Both the position numbers and the translations under genes were made by a program. This document shows positions 1-7,067 of a stretch of DNA of 64,000 nucleotides, in pieces; the stretch's first letter is position 1, and each line of letters begins with the position of its first letter. The notes under the pieces were generated by a model that worked only from the letters and a program-made list of their open reading frames with translations, made no database searches and was not told where the DNA came from. The DNA is from Ralstonia sp. 25mfcol4.1 (lineage in GTDB: Bacteria > Pseudomonadota > Gammaproteobacteria > Burkholderiales > Burkholderiaceae): assembly GCF_900104095.1 (NCBI RefSeq), contig NZ_FNJO01000012.1, positions 85,218-149,217 on the forward strand, read 5' to 3'.

Positions 1-72
1 GTGAGCGGTGTGAGCGGTGTGAGCGGTGTGAGCGGTGTGAGCGGCGTGAGCGGTGTGAGCAGCGTGAGCAGC
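1..72 (+). repeat. 9-bp tandem repeat at 5' end of cobD
   Basis: About eight units of GTGAGCGGT (the last two are GTGAGCAGC) encode Val-Ser-Gly/Ser. Gain or loss of a unit keeps the frame. The repeat may continue left of the window. Confidence 0.9.
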
Positions 73-1119
73 GCCCTGGCCCCGATCCGCCATGGCGGCA
101 ACCTGCTGGCCGCCGTGCGCCGCTACGGCCGTGCGGCCGAAGACTGGCTCGATTTGTCCACTGGCATCAATCCGGCCGGCTATCCGGTGCCCCCGCTGCC
201 TGCCGACGCGTGGCAGCGGCTGCCGCAGGACGACGACGGCCTGGCGGAGATCGCCGCGCGGGCGTATGGCGCGCCGCACGCGCTGCCGGTGGCGGGATCG
301 CAGGCGGCCATCCGCACGCTGCCCGCGTTGCTGCGAGCGGGCCGGGTGGGCATCGCCGCGCTGGGCTACAGCGAATATGCGCCCGCGTTCGCGCTGGCCG
401 GCCACACGGTGGTGCCGCTCGACGAGCGGGACTTCGCCCGCGACGACCTGCCCGACGGGCTCGATCATCTGGTCGTCGTCAATCCGAACAATCCCACCGC
501 ACGGCTGCTCTCCCCCGATCGGCTGCTGCGCTGGCATGGGCAGTTGTCCACGCTGATCGTCGACGAAGCGTTCCTCGACAGCACCACGATGCCGTCACTG
601 GCCGCGCACACCGGCCTGCCGGGACTTGTCGTGCTGCGCTCCATCGGCAAGTTCTACGGGCTGGCAGGCATGCGCTGCGGCTTCGTGCTGGCCGCCCCCG
701 ATCTGCTCGATGCCCTGTCGCGCCGGCTTGGACACTGGACTGTCTCCGGGCCGGCCCGCGCCGTGGCACGGCTGGCGCTGACCGATACCGCGTGGCAGGC
801 CGCCACCCGCACGGCGTTGCAACAACAGGGCCAGCGCCTGGCGACGCTGCTGCGTGACCACGGGCTGACGCCGGTATCGCAGCCGCTGTTCAGCTGGGTG
901 CCCGATGCCCGCGCGCCCGCCCTGCACGAGGCGCTCGCCCGGCAAGGTGTCTGGACGCGCCTGTTCGACGCCGCGGGCGGCTGCCCGGCCAGCCTGCGCC
1001 TGGGCCTGCCGCCCGATGCCGAGGACGCCTGGCAACGACTCGATGCGGCGCTGGGCGTGGCACGATCCGACCTGCAAGCCGGCGCCACTGACCACCCCCT
1101 CCTCACCGGATCCCGATGA
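1..1119 (+). CDS. cobD: Threonine-phosphate decarboxylase (CobD type)
   Basis: PLP-dependent class I/II aminotransferase-fold enzyme that decarboxylates L-threonine-O-3-phosphate to (R)-1-amino-2-propanol phosphate, the linker of the cobalamin nucleotide loop. The family start HGGNL follows a repeat. NPNNPT (about residues 161-166) and SIGKFYGLAGMRCGF with the PLP lysine near K217 are visible. The first 24 residues are VSG/VSS repeats coded by a 9-bp tandem repeat. Every unit supplies an in-frame GTG, and the frame is open to the window edge, so the true start is uncertain and may lie upstream or inside the repeat. The stop overlaps btuF by 4 bp (ATGA). The enzyme is called CobC in the Pseudomonas denitrificans scheme. 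Confidence 0.9.
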   Translation: MSGVSGVSGVSGVSGVSGVSSVSSALAPIRHGGNLLAAVRRYGRAAEDWLDLSTGINPAGYPVPPLPADAWQRLPQDDDGLAEIAARAYGAPHALPVAGSQAAIRTLPALLRAGRVGIAALGYSEYAPAFALAGHTVVPLDERDFARDDLPDGLDHLVVVNPNNPTARLLSPDRLLRWHGQLSTLIVDEAFLDSTTMPSLAAHTGLPGLVVLRSIGKFYGLAGMRCGFVLAAPDLLDALSRRLGHWTVSGPARAVARLALTDTAWQAATRTALQQQGQRLATLLRDHGLTPVSQPLFSWVPDARAPALHEALARQGVWTRLFDAAGGCPASLRLGLPPDAEDAWQRLDAALGVARSDLQAGATDHPLLTGSR

Positions 1120-2012
1120 AGGCCTCCCCGTTCCTGCTCGCCACGGCGCTGCTCGCCAGCCCCTGCGTCCACGCCGCCATCACCGTCACCGACGACGCCG
1201 GCCAGACCGTCACGCTGGCCCAGCCCGCGCGGCGCATCGTCTCGCTGGCCCCGCACGTGACCGAACTGATCTACGCGGCCGGCGGTGGCGATCGCATCGT
1301 CGGCACGGTCAGCTACAGCGACTACCCGCCGCCTGCGCGCGACATCCCGCGCGTGGGCGACAACAAGGCACTGGACCTGGAACGCATCGCCGCGCTCAAG
1401 CCCGACCTGATCGTGGTCTGGCGCCATGGCAACGCCCAGAAGCAGACCGACCGCCTGCGCGCGCTGGGCATGCCGCTGTTCTACAGCGAGCCGCGCCGCC
1501 TGGAATCGATACCGGAGAATCTTGAAAAGCTTGGCACGCTGATGGGGACGGAGGCCGTGGCCAATCGGGCCGCTGCCGATTTCCGCCAGCAGGCGAGCAC
1601 GCTGCGCAAGACCTATGCCGATCGCCCGCCCGTGACGGTGTTCTATCAGGTGTGGCAGCAGCCGCTGATGACGCTGAATGGCCAGCATCTGGTCAGCGAC
1701 CTGCTGACGCTGTGTGGCGGCCGCAACCTGTTCGCCAAGGAGTCGCCGCTGGTGCCCACGGTGTCGGTGGAGGCCGTGGTGGCCGGTAACCCGGAGGTCA
1801 TGCTGACGGCCGGCATGGGCGCCACGCGCCCGGACAAGCCGCTGGCGGATTTTTCGACGTGGGAGAAGTGGAAACAGGTCACCGCCGTGGCGCGCAACAA
1901 CCTGTTCATCATCGACGGCGATCTGGTCAACCGCGCGGGTCCGCGCGTGGTGCAGGGCGCGGCCGAAATCTGCAAGGATCTCGAACTCGCGCGCTCGCGG
2001 CGGGGGAAGTGA
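1116..2012 (+). CDS. btuF: Periplasmic cobalamin-binding protein BtuF
   Basis: Periplasmic binding protein of the vitamin B12 ABC importer, expected to deliver cobalamin to BtuC/BtuD. It has an N-terminal Sec signal of about 20 residues (hydrophobic LLATALLASP, cleavage near VHA-AITV). It then has the class III binding-protein fold start ITVTDDAGQTVTLAQPARR, with RIVSLAPHVTELIYAAG typical of BtuF. The 298-residue length is close to the usual BtuF length. It is translationally coupled to cobD by an ATGA overlap. Its transporter partners are on the opposite strand at 5238-7051. A heme or siderophore binding protein of the same fold is possible, but the neighbours make B12 the clear choice. Confidence 0.88.
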   Translation: MKASPFLLATALLASPCVHAAITVTDDAGQTVTLAQPARRIVSLAPHVTELIYAAGGGDRIVGTVSYSDYPPPARDIPRVGDNKALDLERIAALKPDLIVVWRHGNAQKQTDRLRALGMPLFYSEPRRLESIPENLEKLGTLMGTEAVANRAAADFRQQASTLRKTYADRPPVTVFYQVWQQPLMTLNGQHLVSDLLTLCGGRNLFAKESPLVPTVSVEAVVAGNPEVMLTAGMGATRPDKPLADFSTWEKWKQVTAVARNNLFIIDGDLVNRAGPRVVQGAAEICKDLELARSRRGK

Positions 2013-2040
2013 CCAAGCCGATCGCCGGTTGAGCGGCCGG

Positions 2041-2090
2041 CCCTCTCCCCCAACCCTCTGCCGCGCAGGGGGGAGAGGGAGCAAACCCGG
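2041..2090. repeat. CCCTCTCCC-type intergenic palindrome, copy A
   Basis: Arms CCCTCTCCCCC and GGGGGGAGAGGG flank a CG-rich loop, followed by AGCAAACCCGG. It lies between the convergent btuF and cobC genes. The 3' tail AGCAAAC.CGG is shared with the copy at 30353-30401, so this is a repeat family and not a one-off hairpin. It may act as a terminator, but there is no T-run. Confidence 0.7.
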
Positions 2091-2120
2091 AAAGCGGTGT
2101 GGAAGCAGGCAGGCCGGCGA

Positions 2121-2702
2121 TCAGCCCGTTACACGATTCCACCACCCCAGCCTCGGCGCGCCATCGCCCAGGCGGAACTTGCAGGTGGCGCCGAACCCGA
2201 GCGACCAGTGCAGCGTCTGCGCCAGTGTGATCCCCAGCCAATGGGCGGCCAGCATGCGCATCGGCCCGGCGTGAGTCACCACCCACAACCGCGTGTCCGA
2301 TTCGACATCAAGCGCATCGGCCCATTCGGCCACGCGCGCCGAGACCTGCGCCGGGCTTTCGCCGCCATGGGGACGGGCGCCCATCAAATCGGCCGCCCAC
2401 AGATCCAGCGCGTCGCGCGGAATCGCCGTCCAGGCCTGGCCTTCCCAGGCGCCGAAATCCATCTCGCGCAGGCGCGGCTCCACATCGGCCGCGGGCAGCC
2501 CCGGCAGGCAGGCCGCCAGTTGTGCGGCCGTGTCGCGGGCGCGCAGCGCCGGGCTGGTGACGATGCGATGCGGCGATGCCAGACCGGCCACGATCCGCGC
2601 CGGGTCGGGCGTGACGGGCGTCGTCAGCGCCAGATCCAGACTGCCGTAGCAGACGCCCGCCGCCACTTCGGGCTGCGCGTGGCGAATCAGTAGAACTTCC
2701 AT
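2121..2702 (-). CDS. cobC: Alpha-ribazole phosphatase
   Basis: Histidine-phosphatase superfamily enzyme expected to remove the 5'-phosphate from alpha-ribazole-phosphate or adenosylcobalamin-phosphate in the last part of B12 synthesis. The protein (193 residues) starts MEVLLIRHAQPE. H8 would be the phosphohistidine, but the usual RHG is RHA here. The second histidine lies in VVTHAGPMR. The start at 2702 overlaps the 3' end of cobS by 16 bp, so it is probably coupled. A longer upstream reading frame exists but lies inside cobS. It is the last gene of the leftward riboswitch-led operon. The family contains many phosphatases; the assignment rests on the cobS/cobT neighbours. Confidence 0.85.
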   Translation of the reverse strand: MEVLLIRHAQPEVAAGVCYGSLDLALTTPVTPDPARIVAGLASPHRIVTSPALRARDTAAQLAACLPGLPAADVEPRLREMDFGAWEGQAWTAIPRDALDLWAADLMGARPHGGESPAQVSARVAEWADALDVESDTRLWVVTHAGPMRMLAAHWLGITLAQTLHWSLGFGATCKFRLGDGAPRLGWWNRVTG

Positions 2703-3463
2703 GCCGCGGCCACCAGATAGATCGACAGCTCGGCAAGCTGTTGGGACATGCCCAGGCAATCGCCGGTATAGCCGCCGATGCGCCGCACGAAATAGGCCCC
2801 GAGCGCGGCGCGCAGGCCGGCCAGCACCAGCACGGTCACGATGGCGAACCACGGCGAGACCCACAGCAGCGGCAGCACGCCGCACGCCAGCGCGAAGACC
2901 AGGCTGCGGGTTTCCAGCCGCTGGGCCACCGGCTTGGCCTTGCCTTCGTGGCGCACGTAGTCGTGCGTGGCCAGGAACGTGATGGCCATGGCGCGGCTCG
3001 CCCCGTGACCCGCAACCAGCACCGCCAGCAACGTCATGCCGCCGTGGACTTCCCCGACGGACACCAGCAATTGCCACTTCAGCAGCAGCGCCACCACGAT
3101 GGCGATGGCACCGAACGCGCCCACGCGGGAGTCGTGCATGATCCGCAGCACGTCCTCGGGCCGGTAGCCGCCGCCGAAGGCATCCACGCAGTCAGCCAGC
3201 CCATCCTCGTGGAACGCGCCCGTCAGCAGCAGCGTGGCGGCCATGCCCAGCACGATGGCCACCGACGGCGACCAGAGCTGCCACGCAAGGCCCGTCACCA
3301 ATGCCCCCGCCACACCCACGAGCAGGCCCACCGCCGGAAAATAGCGTGCGGCGGCGTTCAGGTAGTGCGGCGCGAACCCCACCCACACCGCCACCCGCTG
3401 CGGCATGGGCACGCGCGTGAAGTAGCCTACGGCGGTCAGGAAGAAGCGGAGTTCGTCGGCCAT
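2687..3463 (-). CDS. cobS: Adenosylcobinamide-GDP ribazoletransferase
   Basis: Integral-membrane cobalamin synthase. It joins adenosylcobinamide-GDP with alpha-ribazole (phosphate) and releases GMP. The 258-residue protein starts MADELRFFLTAVGYFTRVP, the usual family N-terminus. It carries the Mg-binding acidic motif HEDGLADCVDAFGGG and several hydrophobic helices. Start 3463 was chosen over a further-upstream frame because it begins at the family motif and sits 14 bp after the cobT stop. It overlaps cobC by 16 bp downstream. Confidence 0.93.
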   Translation of the reverse strand: MADELRFFLTAVGYFTRVPMPQRVAVWVGFAPHYLNAAARYFPAVGLLVGVAGALVTGLAWQLWSPSVAIVLGMAATLLLTGAFHEDGLADCVDAFGGGYRPEDVLRIMHDSRVGAFGAIAIVVALLLKWQLLVSVGEVHGGMTLLAVLVAGHGASRAMAITFLATHDYVRHEGKAKPVAQRLETRSLVFALACGVLPLLWVSPWFAIVTVLVLAGLRAALGAYFVRRIGGYTGDCLGMSQQLAELSIYLVAAAWKFY

Positions 3464-3477
3464 GGCGTCTGCGCGGT

Positions 3478-4542
3478 CTAGGCGGAAGCGTTGCTGATGC
3501 CGGCGCCGCTGAACGTGGCCATCTCGCGCAGGAAGGCGACGGCCGACGCCACCAGCGGCCACGCCAGCGCGGCGCCTGTGCCTTCGCCCAGCCGCAGGTC
3601 CAGCGCCAGCAGCGGCTCGGCCTTGAACTCGGCCAGCAGCGCGCGGTGTCCCTGCTCGTGGGAGCAGTGCGAGAACACGCAGTACTGCAGCACGTTCGGG
3701 TCGATGCGCGCGGCCACCAGCAGCGCCGCCGACGCGATGAAGCCATCCACCAGGATCACCATGCGGCTGGCGGCGGCGGCCAGGTAGGCGCCGGTCATCG
3801 CCGCGATCTCGAAGCCGCCGAACGTGGCCAGCACGTCCAGCGGATCGGTGGCGTCCGGATGCCGCGCCAGCGCCTGCGCCAGAATCTCGCGCTTGCGCGC
3901 CACGCCGGCGTCGTCCAGCCCCGTGCCGCGCCCGGTGCAGGCTTCCAGCGGCAGGCCGGTCAGCCGGCTCATCACACAGGCCGCCGCCGAGGTATTGGCA
4001 ATGCCCATCTCGCCAAACCCGATCACATTGGTGCCCTGCTGCGCGTGGCGCAGCACCCGCGCGATGCCGGTGTTGATCGCCGCGCCGGCTTCAGCCGGCA
4101 TCATGGCCGGCTGCTCGACGAAATTGCGCGTGCCATTGGCCACGCGGCTGTTGACCAGCCCCGGCGACGCCGGCAGCGGCGCACGCACGCCCACGTCCAC
4201 CACTTCGAGCACCATGCCATGCTGGCGCGTGAAGACGTTGATGGCGGCCCCGCCGTTCAGGAAGTTCAGCACCATCTGCGCGGTGACTTCGGCCGGGAAG
4301 GCGCTGACGCCGGCATCGGCCACGCCATGGTCGCCGGCGAATACGATGATCGCGGGCCGGTTCAGTTCGGGTACGGTTTCGCCACGGATCATGCCGATCT
4401 GCAGCGCCAGCGATTCGAGCCGGCCCAGCGACCCGGGCGGCTTGGTCTTGTCGTCGATGGCCGCCTGGAGCGTGCCGCGCAGCGATTCGTCAAGCGGCGC
4501 GATCGGCGGCAGGGTCAGCGCAAAGTCGGAAATATGGGTCAT
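3478..4542 (-). CDS. cobT: Nicotinate-nucleotide--dimethylbenzimidazole phosphoribosyltransferase
   Basis: Makes alpha-ribazole-5'-phosphate from nicotinate mononucleotide and 5,6-dimethylbenzimidazole, activating the lower ligand of cobalamin. The 354-residue length is typical. Visible family segments are KTKPPGSLGRLE, FAGDHGVADAGVSAFP, IGFGEMGIANTSAAA and LRLGEGTGAALAW, the last holding the catalytic glutamate by family analogy. The ATG at 4542 is preferred over the adjacent TTG at 4545; GAAAGAAGA upstream is a plausible ribosome-binding site. A 66-bp gap with a hairpin separates it from cobO. Confidence 0.93.
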   Translation of the reverse strand: MTHISDFALTLPPIAPLDESLRGTLQAAIDDKTKPPGSLGRLESLALQIGMIRGETVPELNRPAIIVFAGDHGVADAGVSAFPAEVTAQMVLNFLNGGAAINVFTRQHGMVLEVVDVGVRAPLPASPGLVNSRVANGTRNFVEQPAMMPAEAGAAINTGIARVLRHAQQGTNVIGFGEMGIANTSAAACVMSRLTGLPLEACTGRGTGLDDAGVARKREILAQALARHPDATDPLDVLATFGGFEIAAMTGAYLAAAASRMVILVDGFIASAALLVAARIDPNVLQYCVFSHCSHEQGHRALLAEFKAEPLLALDLRLGEGTGAALAWPLVASAVAFLREMATFSGAGISNASA

Positions 4543-4567
4543 CAATCTTCTTTCGATCCTCGGAGCA

Positions 4568-4607
4568 CGCCAGCCAGGCGAAGCGAAGCGTTTCGGGCTG
4601 GCGTTTT
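4568..4607. repeat. Hairpin between cobO and cobT
   Basis: Perfect 8-bp arms CGCCAGCC (4568-4575) and GGCTGGCG (4596-4603), with an inner CGAAGCG/CGTTTCG pairing that allows one G-U. A TTTT run follows on the plus strand only, opposite to the operon. On the operon strand it is a stable hairpin without a U-run, so an RNA-processing or stability element is more likely than a terminator. Confidence 0.5.
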
Positions 4608-4608
4608 C

Positions 4609-5241
4609 CTACATTTCTACGCCACGCTGGGCCTTGATGCCCTGCTGGAACGCGTGTTTGACGGGCGTCATGTCGGTCACCGTGTCGGCCGCTTCCACCA
4701 GTGCAGGCGGCGCGCCGCGACCCGTGATCACCACGTGCTGCATCGCAGGGCGCGCGCGCAGGTCGGCAATCACGGTCTCGACATCAAGATAGTGCAACTT
4801 CAGCGCAATGTTCAGTTCATCGAACAGCACCAGGCCGATCGACGGGTCGCGCAGCATGCGGCGGGCCACCTCCCACGCGGCCTCGGCCTTGGCCACGTCG
4901 CGTGCGCGGTCCTGGGTTTCCCAGGTGTAGCCCTCGCCCATCACGTGGAATTCGCATTGGTCCGGAAAGCGCCGCAGGAACATTTCCTCGCCGCTCGGGA
5001 TGGCACCCTTGATGAACTGGACCACGCCCGTGCGCATGCCGTGCCCCATCGCGCGCACCACCATGCCGAAGCCCGAGCTCGACTTGCCCTTGCCGTTGCC
5101 GGTGGTGATGACGATCACACCGCGCTCGGTCTGGGCGGCGGCAATCTTGGCATCGACCACCTCCTTCTTGCGGACCATGCGGTTCTTGTGGCGCTCGTCG
5201 CGGCCGTCGTCGGGCTGGCTGGGGTGTTCGGTATCGCTCAT
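4609..5241 (-). CDS. cobO: Cob(I)alamin adenosyltransferase (CobO/BtuR type)
   Basis: Transfers the 5'-deoxyadenosyl group from ATP to reduced corrinoids. The 210-residue protein has the P-loop TTGNGKGKSSSGFG (about residues 46-59), then VVQFIKGA, the Walker-B-like LVLFDELNIAL and a C-terminal VKHAFQQGIKAQRGVE, all CobO hallmarks. The N-terminal 30 residues are charged, as usual. The start at 5241 overlaps the btuD stop by 4 bp (ATGA). It is the first cofactor-assembly gene after the transporter genes, so imported corrinoid is adenosylated by the same transcript. Confidence 0.95.
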   Translation of the reverse strand: MSDTEHPSQPDDGRDERHKNRMVRKKEVVDAKIAAAQTERGVIVITTGNGKGKSSSGFGMVVRAMGHGMRTGVVQFIKGAIPSGEEMFLRRFPDQCEFHVMGEGYTWETQDRARDVAKAEAAWEVARRMLRDPSIGLVLFDELNIALKLHYLDVETVIADLRARPAMQHVVITGRGAPPALVEAADTVTDMTPVKHAFQQGIKAQRGVEM

Positions 5242-6047
5242 GGTGTCTTTCCGTCGGGGATCAGCGCGGTATGGATGCCGTCGCTGATGCTGATAATGGG
5301 GGTGCGTAGTGCGCGCGAGCACTGCGCGGGCGTGAGGACGTCGTGCACCGGGCCGTGCAGCGCGACGCCGTCTTCGGCCATCAGCAGCGCATGGGTGGCA
5401 TGCCGGCGCGCGAGCGTCAGGTCGTGCAGGATCACCACGGCGGCGTGGCGGCCGGCACTGGTCAGGCGGCGCAGCAGGTCCAGCACCAGGATCTGGTGGC
5501 GCAGGTCCAGGTGCGAGACCGGTTCGTCCAGCATCAGCAGCGGCGCCTGCTGGGCCAGCACCGCGGCCAGCGACACGCGCTGGCGCTCGCCGCCGGACAG
5601 CGTCAGCACATCGCGCGCGGCCAGGGCATCGAGATCGCACTGGGCCATCACGTCGCGTACCACGCGGTCGTCGTCGCGCTTGCCCCAGCCCCAGCCGCTC
5701 ATGTGCGGATGACGGCCGATGCGCACCGCATCCTCCGCCACCATCGAGAACGTGTCATGCACGGCCTGCGGCAGGTAGGCGCGCTGACGGGCCAGCGTGG
5801 CCGGCGCCACCTGCGTGGCAGCCACGCCATCGATTTCCACGGCCCCGCCATCGGGCGCGCGCAAGCCGGCCAGCACGCCCATCAGCGTGGATTTGCCCAC
5901 GCCGTTCGGGCCCACGACGCACCAGAGCTGGCCCGCCTGGATGGACAGCGACAGGCCATCGACCAGCACGCGCTGGCCCACCCGCAGGCGCACGTCGCGC
6001 AGCGACAGGACCGGACACGGGGCCAGCGGCTCGAACCATGCGTTCAT
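5238..6047 (-). CDS. btuD: Cobalamin ABC transporter ATP-binding protein
   Basis: ATPase subunit of the BtuCDF importer. Walker A is GPNGVGKST (residues 46-54), the signature is LSGGERQ (150-156), Walker B is LLMLDEP (170-176), and the switch histidine is in VILHDLTLARRHA. At 269 residues it is slightly longer than E. coli BtuD but normal for FecE/BtuD-type ATPases. The start at 6047 overlaps the btuC stop (ATGA) and the stop overlaps the cobO start (ATGA). Substrate is inferred from neighbours; the sequence alone would also allow an iron-chelate system. Confidence 0.92.
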   Translation of the reverse strand: MNAWFEPLAPCPVLSLRDVRLRVGQRVLVDGLSLSIQAGQLWCVVGPNGVGKSTLMGVLAGLRAPDGGAVEIDGVAATQVAPATLARQRAYLPQAVHDTFSMVAEDAVRIGRHPHMSGWGWGKRDDDRVVRDVMAQCDLDALAARDVLTLSGGERQRVSLAAVLAQQAPLLMLDEPVSHLDLRHQILVLDLLRRLTSAGRHAAVVILHDLTLARRHATHALLMAEDGVALHGPVHDVLTPAQCSRALRTPIISISDGIHTALIPDGKTP

Positions 6048-7051
6048 CGCGGCCTCCGCAGCAGCAGGTAAAGGAAAGTTGGCACGCCCAGCAGCGCGGT
6101 GATGACACCCACCGGCAACTGCGCCGGCGCGATCACGGTGCGGGCGATCAGGTCGGCTGCCATCAGCAGCGTGCCGCCCAGCAGCACCGACGCCGGCAGC
6201 AGTTGGCGCTGGTCGTTGCCCCACGCCAGCCGCACCATGTGCGGCACCACCAGCCCCACAAAGCCGATGGACCCGGCCGTGGTGATGGCGGCGGCGATGG
6301 AAAACGAGGCAATCAGGAAGGTGGCCAGCCTGACGCGACCCACGCGCACGCCCAGCGACTGCGCCACGGTCTCACCAAGCAGCATCACGTTCAGCGCCCG
6401 CGCCATCGGCATGGCCAGCCCCAGCGCCACGACCAGCGTGGCCAGCGCCCAGCCGTAGCTGGCGGTGCCGCCCAGGTCACCGGTCAGCCAGAACAGCATG
6501 CCGCGCAGCCGCGATTCCGGCGCGATGGCCAGGATCAGCGTGATCAGCGCGCCCCAGCCGGCCGCCAGGATCACGCCGGTCAGCAGCAACCGCGCCCCGG
6601 CCTCGTGGTGGCCGCCCTGCACTTGCGGATGCAGCAGGTCGCGCCGCGCCAGCGTGGCCACCAGCAGCATCGAACAGAGCGCGCCGCCCGCCGCGCCGGT
6701 CTGGACGACCCACAGCGGCAGCGACAGCAGCATCGCCAGCAGCGCGCCCGTGGACGCCCCGCCGGACACGCCCAGCACATAGGGCTCGGCCAGCGGATTG
6801 CGCAGCAGCACCTGCATCAGCGCGCCGGACAGCGCCAGCAGCCCGCCGCAGGCAAACGCCGCCGCCGCGCGCGGCAGCCGCAGTTCACGCACGATGGCGC
6901 CGGCCGTGCCGGTATCGGCGCCGGTCAGCGCCTGCCAGACCTGCGCGATGTCCAGCGCGACGCTGCCGGCCGCCAGCGACAGCGCGAACACCGCCGTCCC
7001 GGCCACGGCCAGGACGGTCCAGACGGTCAGCGCGCGGCGCAGTTCGGTCAT
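6044..7051 (-). CDS. btuC: Cobalamin ABC transporter permease
   Basis: FecCD-type membrane subunit, 335 residues with about ten hydrophobic helices. Family segments include LRLPRAAAAFACGGLLALSG, LAEPYVLGVSGGASTGAL near the N-terminal third, and GSIGFVGLVVPHMVR followed by LLGVPTFLYLLLRR at the C-terminus. It forms the channel with BtuD and takes substrate from BtuF. It begins 16 bp after the btuB stop and overlaps btuD by ATGA. Confidence 0.92.
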   Translation of the reverse strand: MTELRRALTVWTVLAVAGTAVFALSLAAGSVALDIAQVWQALTGADTGTAGAIVRELRLPRAAAAFACGGLLALSGALMQVLLRNPLAEPYVLGVSGGASTGALLAMLLSLPLWVVQTGAAGGALCSMLLVATLARRDLLHPQVQGGHHEAGARLLLTGVILAAGWGALITLILAIAPESRLRGMLFWLTGDLGGTASYGWALATLVVALGLAMPMARALNVMLLGETVAQSLGVRVGRVRLATFLIASFSIAAAITTAGSIGFVGLVVPHMVRLAWGNDQRQLLPASVLLGGTLLMAADLIARTVIAPAQLPVGVITALLGVPTFLYLLLRRPR

Positions 7052-7067
7052 GACGTGACGTCAGGCC

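Noticed and set aside
1..72. CRISPR-like array from the short repeats
   Set aside because: 9-bp units with no spacers, all in frame within cobD; a simple coding tandem repeat.
3646..5712. A 688-codon plus-strand frame
   Set aside because: Antisense to cobT, cobO and btuD, all of which have strong family motifs.
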